In this document: positions 52,750 to 62,022 of the stretch, piece after piece
Layout: each line of letters opens with the position of its first letter
Numbering within the stretch: the stretch's first letter is position 1
Origin: CAXTPV01 sp965276715
GTDB lineage: Bacteria > Pseudomonadota > Alphaproteobacteria > Acetobacterales > Acetobacteraceae
NCBI GenBank assembly: GCA_965276715.1
Contig: OZ255622.1
Coordinates: 310,001-374,000, forward strand
DNA: 64,000 nucleotides
Reading direction: 5' to 3'
Program-made: the position numbers and the translations under genes
Notes under the pieces: generated by a model
Database searches by the model: none
The model's input: only the letters and a program-made list of their open reading frames with translations
What the model was told of the DNA's origin: nothing

Positions 52750-54663
52750 TTATGCGGTGAAGGTTACAGATCGAAGGTCTGGCATCCGCCAGGATGAAAG
52801 TTGCCGACCAAGAGCGCTCGCACGCGACGTGTCGGGGCCGTTCGGCGACAAGGTCGGCATCAGCCATCCCCCCTCTGCGAGTTCATTCCATGCGTAAACG
52901 AGACCGATCCCGACGGGACAAGCCGCCGAGTTGGCGGCGACAAAGGTTGCGAGATCAGAAATGTGCTGAGCAATGTCAGCGTCACTTCCTGTCAGGTAAT
53001 AGTCACTGGCGCTGAGTCCGGGCGCGATCGGGTAGAAAGGCTGTGGTGTTTCGATCAGCGGTCGCTGATCCCAGCCCGTCATGGCAGTCGGTATCATGCT
53101 GAACCCGGTTCGAGCCCGAGCCGCCCAGTCGGCTTCCGCTGATCGGACCAGATCGGCATAGGTCAATGTCTCGCCAGACAGGCGAGGACAGGCATAAGCT
53201 CCAGCGGCGTCAGCCCCCGCCTCTCTGGCCGCGATTGTATTGTCGTAATCTGCCAGGGCTGCGGCTGACAGCCAGATGATATAAGGATCACGCATATGTC
53301 GGGATGCTGCGCAACGTCGAACAAAACGAATGGCATCTACGATACCGTTGCCAGGCAGGCTGGACAGTTGCGCGGCATCTGCGTCAAGCACGAAGTATAC
53401 AGGGCGGCCATCTGCTGTCGCGAGATAGCCGGACTCGCCCATCATTTCCAGATCACGCAGCAGCACAGCCGAATAGCCGCCAGCGGCCTGCGGATCGGAC
53501 CAATTTGAGATCTGACCAAGCATGCAGAATTGGAGATGCGATCGGAGCGGGCTGCGCAGGTAGAGATCCAGCGCCCGGCTGAGGCCGTCGGCGGGCTGAT
53601 ACGAATCAAACGCCCAGAAATCCAGACCTGCTGTCACCGCCGCTGCGATCTCTCCATCGATGACAGCTTGGTCGGCCACCGGCCAGCTGACGCCACCTGA
53701 TGAGACACTTGCGTTGGATGGAAGCCGCATCGACCATTTCGCATCGGACAAAGCGGCCGCACATTGCTGATCGATTACATCCATTGGATCATACCAGGCA
53801 TCGAAACGGATGGCGCCAAGAAGCGGCCGCATCGCGGCCGCCGCAGCCGACGCTATTGACGCTCCGTCAGCCACGAGCCCTGTCAGAACCCCCGAGCCAA
53901 ACAACATCTCGCTGGAAGTCTTGCATATGATGGTTGGATACTCGATATCGTAACAGAGGTCTCGTCGATACAAGCTGGCGTTTTCGCTTGAGTCGATTTC
54001 TGACGTCTGCCGGTAGCTGAGCTTGCCGGCCGACCCGTCGCTGAAATGCACCCAGTCGATGGGAGAAAAGGCACAATCGAGATTGCCTGCCAACACGTCG
54101 CGAGAGACAGGATCAGCACACCAGATACTGACGACGAGCCTCTGCTCCTGCCGCCGCGTCTCCATGATCGAAACTCCACTCCCAACAACTCGACAACAAA
54201 GGTTTCCCATTCCGGGAACAACAATATTCGGGCCGGTCACGATGGCGCCAACGATAGCCTTGGCAAAGAAGGCAGCGACGCTGCTCGGAGTGTCACTGTC
54301 ACTGAGCGTCAATGCGTAGCAGTCGGTGTCCACTGTGATGCCAGCGACTTGCCCGGCACCTCCGATCCCCCCAAATGTGATAGTTCTTCCAAGTGTCGAC
54401 GCGGTCAGCGAGGGAGCAGTAATGCTGGAAGTCCGCCAGACCCTCGGATACCGCGTTGTCTCGCGCGTGAGTTTTGGATCGGAGAAAATACTGACTGTGC
54501 TGATCCCCTTCGCCAGATCAGCGTTCAGTCCAACCGGAGAAGGCCAGCCGCGATAGATTTTCACATCACCGTTTGTGATGCTTGGTACAGTTGTTCCCCC
54601 CGGATAGATCGCACGTACCACCACATTCATGACTTCACGCTCGACGTCTGATAAGTCAGCCAC
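52750..54663 (-). CDS. Neck/tail-completion protein fused to GH99/WbsX-like glycosidase domain
   Basis: A 637-residue two-part protein. GTG 54663 is chosen (AGAGG just upstream; start VADLSDVEREVMNVVVRAIY). The first 270 residues resemble tail-terminator/neck proteins (IYRGWPSPVGLNADLAKGIS, DVLAGNLDCAFSPID). From about residue 295 a TIM-barrel-type domain follows: AIRFDAWYDPMD, AGLDFWAFDSYQP, VYFVLDADAAQ and, near the end, VYAWNELAEGGWLMPTL. The last motif is the hallmark of GH99/WbsX-like enzymes acting on mannose-type glycans. An enzyme that could cut surface polysaccharide during adsorption would fit. The fusion is unusual. Confidence 0.65.
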   Translation of the reverse strand: MADLSDVEREVMNVVVRAIYPGGTTVPSITNGDVKIYRGWPSPVGLNADLAKGISTVSIFSDPKLTRETTRYPRVWRTSSITAPSLTASTLGRTITFGGIGGAGQVAGITVDTDCYALTLSDSDTPSSVAAFFAKAIVGAIVTGPNIVVPGMGNLCCRVVGSGVSIMETRRQEQRLVVSIWCADPVSRDVLAGNLDCAFSPIDWVHFSDGSAGKLSYRQTSEIDSSENASLYRRDLCYDIEYPTIICKTSSEMLFGSGVLTGLVADGASIASAAAAAMRPLLGAIRFDAWYDPMDVIDQQCAAALSDAKWSMRLPSNASVSSGGVSWPVADQAVIDGEIAAAVTAGLDFWAFDSYQPADGLSRALDLYLRSPLRSHLQFCMLGQISNWSDPQAAGGYSAVLLRDLEMMGESGYLATADGRPVYFVLDADAAQLSSLPGNGIVDAIRFVRRCAASRHMRDPYIIWLSAAALADYDNTIAAREAGADAAGAYACPRLSGETLTYADLVRSAEADWAARARTGFSMIPTAMTGWDQRPLIETPQPFYPIAPGLSASDYYLTGSDADIAQHISDLATFVAANSAACPVGIGLVYAWNELAEGGWLMPTLSPNGPDTSRASALGRQLSSWRMPDLRSVTFTA

Positions 54664-54680
54664 GGCAGCCTCTAACGCTG

Positions 54681-55322
54681 TTAGGTCGTTTGGATGCCGG
54701 CGAGCAGACGCCAACCTGTCAGTGACAGTTCGGCTGACGATATCGTATAGGTCTGTCCGATCTCGTCACTCAGCAAAAACCCGAAAATGATGTCTAGACC
54801 CGGGATCGGTGGCAGAAGAACCTCAAAGTACGAGGTCTTGGTGTCTGCCGGGAGATGCGTAGGATCTATATCAATATGGGTTTTTGCTAGGACACTAGCC
54901 GGCCATCCGGCCGCAAGGGTTACATTTGTGGCGAGAGTCGTCCCGCCATAGGCGTTGGCGCCACTGGAGGCAGGCGTTGCCGGCTTGCTGATCGTGAGCA
55001 TCCTGTTGCATAGAATGCACGATGCTGCTCTCAGCGCTTCAATGTGAGAAACGAACCAAGTCTGTGCGCTGACAAGGTAGTCACCTGGCTGCAAACCGGT
55101 GGCATCTCCGAAAAAGGACGCTTGGTTCTGGTGCCTGAAGTCAGATGTGACCACGGTAAAGAGGTCGCTTGGGTCGAACAAACCGTTGATTGTCAAGATT
55201 GAGGTCTGAGCGAGAGGACTCTCAACAGTGATTGGCCGGTACACCAGGAAGGCGCTGCCGATGATGTCCGCGGCGCGTCCCAGTCCTGTCCCTATCAGGA
55301 CGGCTAGCCGTCTCTGGTTCAT
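54681..55322 (-). CDS. Hypothetical phage head-tail protein (213 aa)
   Basis: I do not recognise the family. The protein is beta-rich (LAVLIGTGLGRAADIIGSAF, VYRPITVESPL) and carries a Cys-x-x-Cys-x pair (SCILCNRML), with DPTHLPADTKTSYFEVLLPP near the C-terminus. It lies between the 184-residue gene and the fused neck gene with short gaps on both sides. Location suggests head-to-tail joining. Confidence 0.5.
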   Translation of the reverse strand: MNQRRLAVLIGTGLGRAADIIGSAFLVYRPITVESPLAQTSILTINGLFDPSDLFTVVTSDFRHQNQASFFGDATGLQPGDYLVSAQTWFVSHIEALRAASCILCNRMLTISKPATPASSGANAYGGTTLATNVTLAAGWPASVLAKTHIDIDPTHLPADTKTSYFEVLLPPIPGLDIIFGFLLSDEIGQTYTISSAELSLTGWRLLAGIQTT

Positions 55323-55346
55323 TGATGTGCTTCCCGGATTGAATGA

Positions 55347-55901
55347 TCACGCGACACAGATCACCCCACCGTTGTTCCAAAGGAGGCCAGAGCCCGATGC
55401 CGGCGCGACAACAGGAAGATCAGCCAGGGTTATCACCGACGTCAGGTTCCCGATGACCGCGAGAGAGCCGCCAGACAGTTGAAGGTTGCTACATGCAACG
55501 ACCGTTGATCCATCGATTGTCCGCCCAAGAGTGGAGCCGGCGACCCAGGATGATGTAGCCGTAAAGCCACCGCCCACCTGGGCCAGCGTGAACCCGAACC
55601 GTCCACTGTCGGTCAGCGTCCCTCCAGCCGATATGTTGACAGGACGGATCAGCGGGATCGCCGCGATCTGATTTCCCGCCATCGCGGCGTCAAAAAGGCC
55701 GGCATAGTCCAGACCGATCCAAGGCTGTCCGGCTGGTCCTATCGATCCTGTGCTTTCATCAAGCACGTCGACGCCGTTGAGCGGCCCGTAGATAATGGGA
55801 CGTCTGGCGTACGACGGGTCTGACGGCTCGACAAGACGCAACGACTGCATGGAACTGCCGTAGCCGAGCCAACCCGCAAAGAATGCAACAGCTTGAGTCA
55901 T
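55347..55901 (-). CDS. Hypothetical phage structural protein (184 aa)
   Basis: No family recognised. Gly-, Thr- and Val-rich, beta-strand type (TLAQVGGGFTATSSWVAG, LSGGSLAVIGNLTSVITLAD). Could be a minor capsid or adsorption protein; gene order puts it between head completion and neck. Starts MTQAVAFFAGWLGYGSSM and lies 12 bases before the 130-residue gene. Confidence 0.45.
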   Translation of the reverse strand: MTQAVAFFAGWLGYGSSMQSLRLVEPSDPSYARRPIIYGPLNGVDVLDESTGSIGPAGQPWIGLDYAGLFDAAMAGNQIAAIPLIRPVNISAGGTLTDSGRFGFTLAQVGGGFTATSSWVAGSTLGRTIDGSTVVACSNLQLSGGSLAVIGNLTSVITLADLPVVAPASGSGLLWNNGGVICVA

Positions 55902-55913
55902 CGTAACAGGGAC

Positions 55914-56306
55914 CTAAATCTCAATGTCTTTGGTCGTTGCCATACCTGGACCAGGTGGCACCCCAAGAAAACCGCAGAGCCGAAGGCACCACGATCCCAA
56001 CAGGGCGGTGCGGTCTCGCACCTCATCCCTATTTCGGTGCCAGACGGCCGCTTGATCAGTGTCCAGGTTTTGGCCGGCAGTTACGACGGCAAGTTCAAGA
56101 GCGTTCAGCTGACCGAGGTAAGCCCGAACGACTGACAACTCACCTGGCGCGAGGTTGCTCAAACGATACTCAAGACTTCCGTACGTCTGAAAGAACCGCC
56201 AGGACTCGAAGCCACTTGCACCGGAACCATAAGCTGGATAACCACAGAATCGCCGGGCATCGGTCCGTTCCGCGTCTGTCAGAGGTGCGCTTGCTGTGTC
56301 TGACAT
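55914..56306 (-). CDS. Head-completion-type hypothetical protein (130 aa)
   Basis: I take ATG 56306 (start MSDTASAPLTDAERTDARRF). The motif LTDAERTDARRFCGYP is familiar from short head-completion genes beside the capsid gene in contractile phages of alphaproteobacteria, and the end GFLGVPPGPGM is in keeping. No function proven. It lies 12 bases after the 184-residue gene and a stem-loop separates it from the capsid gene. Confidence 0.5.
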   Translation of the reverse strand: MSDTASAPLTDAERTDARRFCGYPAYGSGASGFESWRFFQTYGSLEYRLSNLAPGELSVVRAYLGQLNALELAVVTAGQNLDTDQAAVWHRNRDEVRDRTALLGSWCLRLCGFLGVPPGPGMATTKDIEI

Positions 56307-56368
56307 GTGCCCCCGCTGGCCGTTGTCTCTGTGCTTTCCGATCCCTGCCGGGCACACTGTGTCGAGCC

Positions 56369-56402
56369 CGTCAGCGGGGCCAGTAGGATGGTCCCGCTGA
56401 CG
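56369..56402 (-). terminator. Stem-loop after the major capsid gene
   Basis: Perfect 10-base inverted repeat (56369-56378 with 56393-56402) with a 14-base loop, 24 bases after the capsid stop. No T-run, so it may be a partial terminator or RNA-processing element that makes capsid mRNA more abundant. Confidence 0.45.
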
Positions 56403-56426
56403 AGGAGCGTCTCCGTTCCGAGCCGA

Positions 56427-57800
56427 CTACAGACTTTCGATCACAACCGCACGCTTCAGGTAGCTGTTTGTTGCGGTTGGAATGATCGTCGTATTCGCCG
56501 TCAAATCAGTCGGAAGGGCAAAGCCGCCAATCCAGTACCAGCTCTGGGCGATCACCTGCTTCAGTCGATCCAGGGGCTCCCTCGTCACCATGCAGACACC
56601 GTCGATGATCTCCAACAAAGACTGTTCCGCGTCAGGAATGTCCATGTTGCCGACGTTGGCGAAATCACCTTCGATCAAAGCCCCCTGTCCGCAGACAATC
56701 GCGCGATGGATCAGTCCTGAGCCCAGTGATGCCTGCTGTGGTGCCTCCGTCGTTGGCACGAAGCGAACGCCAAGCAAGTCGATCACGCTTCCAGCCTGAT
56801 AGGCCTCGGATCCGTAGGCACCACGATACAGATACTTGAAGTCAGCATCGCGGAACAATCCGAGCAACTGTGCATCATCCAAATAGCAGTTGTAGGAACC
56901 ATTGACGGTCGGCACGTTGTTCGATCGCAGCGCGGCGACCGCTGTCAGTACGGTCTGGATCCCGAGCGTGTCGCCGGGGACATAATTCGACGCGCCGTAG
57001 GTGCCAAGAGGCGCCGTCAGCCCGGCAGTAGTCAGCCGGCCGTTGGGCCGCAGCACGAGTGGTGCGGTCGACGCGACGACTGCTTGCCCTGTGGTCCCAT
57101 CCGATACGATAACATTGCTCGAAAATGTCAAGGTGCCGGAGATGCCGGACGGTGCGGAAGACACATTGATGCCATCGGGCGCCGTTGCGATCAGGGTGTA
57201 CGCGTTCGATCCAACCGTAACCACCATACCCGCTGTGGATGCAGTGGGCGCGATCTGACCTTGCGGAGTAAATATAGCCTGGAACCCGCGGATGTCGTCG
57301 ACATGGATTGCCGTTGCCGCTGACCCTAGTGTCGTCAAGACACGGGTATTGCCGCCGAGGTATCCGCCGACGCCGCCCTGTGTCCCCCCAAACAATGCGT
57401 TCCGGGCGAGACGGTCGAGCGACTGCATGGCCTGAAGACCATTGGTCCGGGCATTTGCCAGGAACTGGGAGGCAATCCCCACACCCTCGGCGACCATGTT
57501 GAGGTCGATGGTGTCTCCGTATTGGTTGATTGCCAAGACATACTGCTCGACCGACCAACTTGACGGCGAAAGCCCGTTGTCGAAGTTGGTGTTCGACGAG
57601 GGCGACATCGGTGAGGTTACCGGTGCTTTCAGGCCTTTGCGCGTCTTCGTGATCGACTCGCCAATACGGTTGGGAAACGTCTCCCGGTCGGCGATTGCCC
57701 GGAAGCCGAGTCTTGAGGTCAGACCATCTTGGAACTCCCGCGCAAGGAAGCCTTGCTGGACGATGGGCTGCAATTGGGTCGGGAAGTTCTGTATTGCCAT
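56427..57800 (-). CDS. Major capsid protein
   Basis: From ATG 57800 (MAIQNFPTQLQPIVQQGFLA), 457 residues. It has the usual capsid-type N-terminal region (ESITKTRKGLKAPVTSPM) and RLARNALFGGTQGGVGGYLGG; residues about 170-270 look like an inserted beta domain (MVVTVGSNAYTLIATAPDG..., rich in Val, Thr, Ser) as in P22-type coats. The end DLLGVRFVPTTEAPQQASLG and LIEGDFANVGNMD also fit a P22-like coat. No prohead protease precedes it; a scaffold gene does, in the order portal-scaffold-coat. Confidence 0.8.
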   Translation of the reverse strand: MAIQNFPTQLQPIVQQGFLAREFQDGLTSRLGFRAIADRETFPNRIGESITKTRKGLKAPVTSPMSPSSNTNFDNGLSPSSWSVEQYVLAINQYGDTIDLNMVAEGVGIASQFLANARTNGLQAMQSLDRLARNALFGGTQGGVGGYLGGNTRVLTTLGSAATAIHVDDIRGFQAIFTPQGQIAPTASTAGMVVTVGSNAYTLIATAPDGINVSSAPSGISGTLTFSSNVIVSDGTTGQAVVASTAPLVLRPNGRLTTAGLTAPLGTYGASNYVPGDTLGIQTVLTAVAALRSNNVPTVNGSYNCYLDDAQLLGLFRDADFKYLYRGAYGSEAYQAGSVIDLLGVRFVPTTEAPQQASLGSGLIHRAIVCGQGALIEGDFANVGNMDIPDAEQSLLEIIDGVCMVTREPLDRLKQVIAQSWYWIGGFALPTDLTANTTIIPTATNSYLKRAVVIESL

Positions 57801-57877
57801 TTTGTGTTCCACTACGGATTTCTGACAGACGAACAATTCGCCATCAGAGACAAGTCAATCCAGACTTTTGGATATGA

Positions 57878-58408
57878 TCAGAGTCGGTGACGGGAGAGCA
57901 CCTTTGCTCGCTCAGCTTGCCACTGCTCACGTGATAACGTCCTTGCGTCGATCATCGCTGGCTCTGCCGGGGCGGGCGGGCGCCTCACCTGACTCGTCGT
58001 GTGCGATGCTGGTGACGCGATCCTCCCATCATCGAACAAGTATGGCTTGTTGGCCTTCAAGGTGGCGATCACGCCTTCGGCGCCATCGATTGTCCCATCA
58101 GGTCCCACCATAAGACCCTCGGTATCAACGAGCCTAAGAGCATCGACATCGATGATACCACTGCGCATGGCGGCGACGCGCAGCTCTGATCGTATCAGTC
58201 GTGCATCGGTCTCACTCCGCATCGCAGTAATGGCAGCATCTCGCTCCGCTTGCGCCGATCGGGCTTGTTCGCGAAATCTCGCAATGTCTTTACGAAGACG
58301 CAACTCCACGTCTGAAGTCTGCACCTCACCCCTGGCAGTCGCCGCAGCGTTCTCGTCCCGCTGCGCCGAACCACGATCTGGCTCATCATTGTGATCGTCG
58401 CTGCTCAT
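57878..58408 (-). CDS. Scaffold-like capsid assembly protein
   Basis: A 176-residue acidic/basic helical protein. Long helix DVELRLRKDIARFREQARSA and ERDAAITAMRSE are coiled-coil-like; the end RTLSREQWQAERAKVL is basic. ATG 58408 avoids an upstream overlap with the portal stop. In P22-like systems scaffold lies between portal and coat; length and charge pattern fit. Assignment is positional. Confidence 0.65.
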   Translation of the reverse strand: MSSDDHNDEPDRGSAQRDENAAATARGEVQTSDVELRLRKDIARFREQARSAQAERDAAITAMRSETDARLIRSELRVAAMRSGIIDVDALRLVDTEGLMVGPDGTIDGAEGVIATLKANKPYLFDDGRIASPASHTTSQVRRPPAPAEPAMIDARTLSREQWQAERAKVLSRHRL

Positions 58409-58413
58409 CCGCC

Positions 58414-59841
58414 TCACGCCTCGCAATCATCATTTGCTGAAAGGATTACTCTTCCCGTTTCCTGAGCCGGGGTCTCCACATCGTAGACCGCCGCTACCGA
58501 TGCGATTGCGGTTTCTCTGCTTAGGATGCCCGCATCGACCAGCATGCACAGCGTGCTGGCCTGAGCTTGTCGGTCTGCGAACCCAGGTGCGAACCAGTCT
58601 GGCCATCGTAGACCCAGGCCAGTCGGATCTAATCCCACATAGCGGTGGCCCATGATCACGACGCCACCAGGCACGCGCGAAGACGCGAGACAAACCATTC
58701 GTAACAGTCCAAGCAGCGCCCCCTCTCCATACGAAATGCGCAGGCGGTCCGCGAGCCAGATCAAGCCCTGACACATCAGCTCAAGCGCCCGCCCGCTCTG
58801 TGGCACCCCCACGCGGTCGCCATGAGCACGATTGCCATGGATGGCCTCAAGTGCGATCGCCCTCAACTCGCGCACATGAGCAAGCACGGCGCCGGCTGCA
58901 TTCCCGTTGATCTCGAGGAGCTTCGCGTCGCCTTCCGGCGGCAATACGAGCGCGGATGCCGCGCCCCCAACGCGCCTCGATGCTCCGGAGGCCATGTCCC
59001 CTCCATCTTTGAGGACCAAGGTCGGATCGGAACCGTATTTGAGCCCGCGGCCGGCTTGACTCAGCAGATAGTCGGTCTCGATGATCGTATCGATGGCCGC
59101 GGCAAACGTGCAGGCTCCGTCTGGTCCCGACATTGAATTCGCCGGGAGATTTCTGACCCAGACGACTGGAACAAAACCGAGGTTATGCTCCACCGTCTTG
59201 GTCTTGTCCTCCCTCTGAGGGATCTCGCCGGTGCTGACTAGGCTGGGGAGATACCATACCTCGCGCTGTTCATCCCAGACCCGGCGGAACCAGTAACGCT
59301 GGCTTGGATCGACATCATAACCCTGGGCCGCAAGATCGGCGCCTCTGGTTTTGAACAGCTCCGTGACGCGAACAAGTCGACGCGAATCCTCGGTTGCCCA
59401 TTCGGGTGTCAAGTAGGCTGACGATAGCACGTCGAAAAAGGGGCGACCTTCGAACGTGCGAAACAAGATGGCCACTGAGCCCACACTTCCGCGGGTCGCT
59501 GCTTCCAGCATGGTCTCGTTCAGGCGGCACTCCTTGATCAGATCGAGCGCGACCTGTGCCGTACGGCCATCCGCAGCCTGGATCGTCGGGAAATGGCCAT
59601 CGCTGAACAACAGGGATACCGAATCTTCAACAACAACCCTGCTCAGGCCAGTGCGTACGGATGGTCGTCTCTCGCTCAACGGTACATACTCTCCAGCCGC
59701 CGTCCGCTCGCAGGAGAAGGGGTATGGCAGGACGTCATAGAGGCGACCGTCCAGGACCGCCTCGAGGGCCATCAGCCGCCCGGTCCGCTGCGGCAAGTCG
59801 GGATCGGAAGGAAAACGTGACTGAAGAGAGATCCAGTCCAT
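58414..59841 (-). CDS. Phage portal protein
   Basis: A 475-residue portal-vertex protein. It sits directly downstream of the large terminase, and the sequence has portal features: ALEAVLDGRLYDVLPYPF, ATRGSVGSVAILFRTFEGRPF, KTVEHNLGFVPVVWVRNLP (the conserved middle), ETDYLLSQAGRGLKYG and ALEAIHGNRAHGDRVGVPQS. It resembles the SPP1 gp6/P22-like group. The start ATG lies four bases after the terL stop, so coupled translation is likely. Confidence 0.8.
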   Translation of the reverse strand: MDWISLQSRFPSDPDLPQRTGRLMALEAVLDGRLYDVLPYPFSCERTAAGEYVPLSERRPSVRTGLSRVVVEDSVSLLFSDGHFPTIQAADGRTAQVALDLIKECRLNETMLEAATRGSVGSVAILFRTFEGRPFFDVLSSAYLTPEWATEDSRRLVRVTELFKTRGADLAAQGYDVDPSQRYWFRRVWDEQREVWYLPSLVSTGEIPQREDKTKTVEHNLGFVPVVWVRNLPANSMSGPDGACTFAAAIDTIIETDYLLSQAGRGLKYGSDPTLVLKDGGDMASGASRRVGGAASALVLPPEGDAKLLEINGNAAGAVLAHVRELRAIALEAIHGNRAHGDRVGVPQSGRALELMCQGLIWLADRLRISYGEGALLGLLRMVCLASSRVPGGVVIMGHRYVGLDPTGLGLRWPDWFAPGFADRQAQASTLCMLVDAGILSRETAIASVAAVYDVETPAQETGRVILSANDDCEA

Positions 59842-59844
59842 CCT

Positions 59845-61152
59845 TTACCGCCCGAGACTGTGTGCGTGAGATCTGCTTCTGGACCCCTCGGTTTTCTGTC
59901 TCGCAAAGAAAAAGTAACCAGTTGCATCGACCAAGTGATCAAAACCGCTTGTCTTGTCTGGCTCGTTGGTTCCGGCTCTGAAGGCCAATCGTTCGTACGC
60001 TGCGATCGATTGACTACATGTGGACGCAACAAACGCACGCCTCTGACCATCGGCGCTTTGAAAATGGCTGTTGACAACATTCATCCGATCTCGAACCAGG
60101 GGATGGCTTGTCAGGGCGATCACCTTGAACCCTCTCTCCTTGAGGATGCTTATGTCCGTCCGCCCCTGCGCGGAGCTTCTCCTCTGTGCACCTGCTGGAT
60201 CCGGATAAACGTGGATACGCGAGACGTCTCTTGACATTGGATCATGACTGGGACGGCCAAACCGTCGGACAATCTCGTCGCACATCTCGTCGGTGTTCGA
60301 GGTGGGCAAAATGATCTCGTCAACCTGAAAGACGCTTGATCCGTGTTCCTGCCAAACGGTCGCCGACATGGGATTGATGTTGAAGTCGATCCCGACATGA
60401 AAGGCCGAGGTCATCTCAATTTCGCGCGTCACGATGTTATACGATCGGTCAAATGCATAAATAACCCGTCCGGCATAAGTCTCGAAGCTCGCATTGTATT
60501 CTTGTCTGAATGTCCGGGCATCCAACATTTTCTCGGCGCTTCGAATCTCCTCATCGGGGACGTTTCCACCGTCGAGCGTCGAATACAGGAAGGACTTGAA
60601 GTCATCCTCACCACCTGGCTGGCCACGAAGATACGCTTCGTAGAAGTGATCAAAGCCTTTCGGAGTGCCGACAAAGAGAGCATGACCCCGTGAAACCGAC
60701 AGCATGGGCCTCACGGTTTCGAGCCAAGCCTCCGGGCGACAATCTGCCCACTCATCCCCTGCAAAGAACCACAAGCCTGAACCCCGGAGACCGTCATGGT
60801 GATCGAGTCCAACGAGGCGAATGACGTGTCCGGACCGCAGGCGGATTGAACAAGTTGTCTCATACGGATCACCGTCCATCCAATGGCGAGGGATCGTCTT
60901 CTTCAGGCGGCTCCACATCACTCGCTTTGCTTGGACAAAGTTAGGCGCCCCGTACCAGATCTCATTTTCGGTCCCGATAGATTTCGCGACAGCAAGTTTG
61001 ACAGCTCTGCGAAGTTCTTCCGCAAGGAGAAAGCTCTTCCCGAACCTGCGGCCACAGACAGCAACCCGGAACCGCGCATCAGGAGACCATCCATGTCGGT
61101 AGATTTCCCACTGCGGTAGAGTCAAGGCGGCGCGGTGAGTGTTCGGCTTCAA
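59845..61152 (-). CDS. terL: Terminase large subunit
   Basis: DNA-packaging motor, 435 residues. ATPase part: Walker-A-like VCGRRFGKSF (residues about 32-41), Walker B LWFFAGDEWAD, coupling motif FVGTPKGFD. Nuclease part: HVGIDFNINPM with the metal Asp, VYPDPAG, and DHLVDATGYF with another Asp. All catalytic acids look intact, so packaging could still work. Overlaps terS stop (ATGA). Confidence 0.9.
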   Translation of the reverse strand: MKPNTHRAALTLPQWEIYRHGWSPDARFRVAVCGRRFGKSFLLAEELRRAVKLAVAKSIGTENEIWYGAPNFVQAKRVMWSRLKKTIPRHWMDGDPYETTCSIRLRSGHVIRLVGLDHHDGLRGSGLWFFAGDEWADCRPEAWLETVRPMLSVSRGHALFVGTPKGFDHFYEAYLRGQPGGEDDFKSFLYSTLDGGNVPDEEIRSAEKMLDARTFRQEYNASFETYAGRVIYAFDRSYNIVTREIEMTSAFHVGIDFNINPMSATVWQEHGSSVFQVDEIILPTSNTDEMCDEIVRRFGRPSHDPMSRDVSRIHVYPDPAGAQRRSSAQGRTDISILKERGFKVIALTSHPLVRDRMNVVNSHFQSADGQRRAFVASTCSQSIAAYERLAFRAGTNEPDKTSGFDHLVDATGYFFFARQKTEGSRSRSHAHSLGR

Positions 61153-61619
61153 CCAGCCCTCCCGCGATTCGACCGTTGCGGTTCAGGGTCGTTCCTGATC
61201 TCCTCAAGCACTCCCCGTTCTGTCGGACCTTCGTCTTGACTAGACTTGGCTCGATTTGCCTTGAGCAGCATGATCAAGAGCGCATCGCTATACTTCCGGA
61301 CAATAATCGGTGCTCCCGTGGCAGGGTTCGTCACACTTGCACCAGACTTGACGACTCGTTCTGGAGCGCCGCAAATCGCGCGGCGGTGCGCCTCGCGTTT
61401 GCAGTTCTCGAAGCATTGATCGGTCATTCGTTTCAAAGTGCTAAGATCGTCATCCTTCCCTGATCCATCGCCGCCATGTTGTGCCACTCCTGTCGCCTCG
61501 CGGTCCGCGAAGCCGACAGGACGAAGGTCAGAGCCCTGCAGAAACTCGCTAGTCTGTAGAGGCGCTCCGCTCAGCGATGTCTCTCGACCCGCTGCTTCGC
61601 TGAAGTCGCTCAGTTGCAA
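61149..61619 (-). CDS. Terminase small subunit-like protein
   Basis: A 156-residue protein directly before terL. The ending (IIVRKYSDALLIMLLKANRAK) matches phage small-terminase relatives, in which this helix binds the large subunit. The N-terminal half is polar and without a clear helix-turn-helix. The TTG start at 61619 is uncertain; later starts exist. DNA-recognition is therefore only inferred. Confidence 0.6.
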   Translation of the reverse strand: MQLSDFSEAAGRETSLSGAPLQTSEFLQGSDLRPVGFADREATGVAQHGGDGSGKDDDLSTLKRMTDQCFENCKREAHRRAICGAPERVVKSGASVTNPATGAPIIVRKYSDALLIMLLKANRAKSSQDEGPTERGVLEEIRNDPEPQRSNRGRAG

Positions 61620-62022
61620 TCCATAGCGGCTTCAACCAGCCTGAATGAAGCGGACTGTATAGTGCTTTGACTTCCAAAACTCGACTTAGTTGTCAGTGTC
61701 AAAATCGCAACGTTGTCGACCCAGCCGCGGCGATCGTGCACGGCGTGCGCCATCACACCAGCCGGCCGGCTTCCGGCACCCAAGCGGTCATAGTGGTCGA
61801 CACGACAATCTCGAGTAACGGGAAAGGCGCGATCTCGACTTCCGGAGATGAGAATGATCAAGAAGGCGTTCCTTTGGCTCGAAGTCTCGCCAACCTCCAA
61901 CGCCTTTTGTGGTCGCAAGCTCTTCATCTTTCGGAGACGATTGATCCTGGCCCCCGCTCATGGGCGCCCCCAGCGAAAGGCTCGGACTTGGCCGAACCTA
62001 GATCTTTCAGTATAGAAGTCGT
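61620..62022 (-). other. Region with small or broken reading frames
   Basis: About 400 bases before terS. A 57-residue frame (61788-61961, minus) starts MSGGQDQSSPKDEELATT and looks protein-like at first, and another frame continues as SPEVEIAPFPLLEIVVS before a stop. The two could be one small gene broken by a frame change. A 45-residue frame (from a GTGATG) fills the end. Not annotated as genes because no family or full-length frame supports them. Confidence 0.3.
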
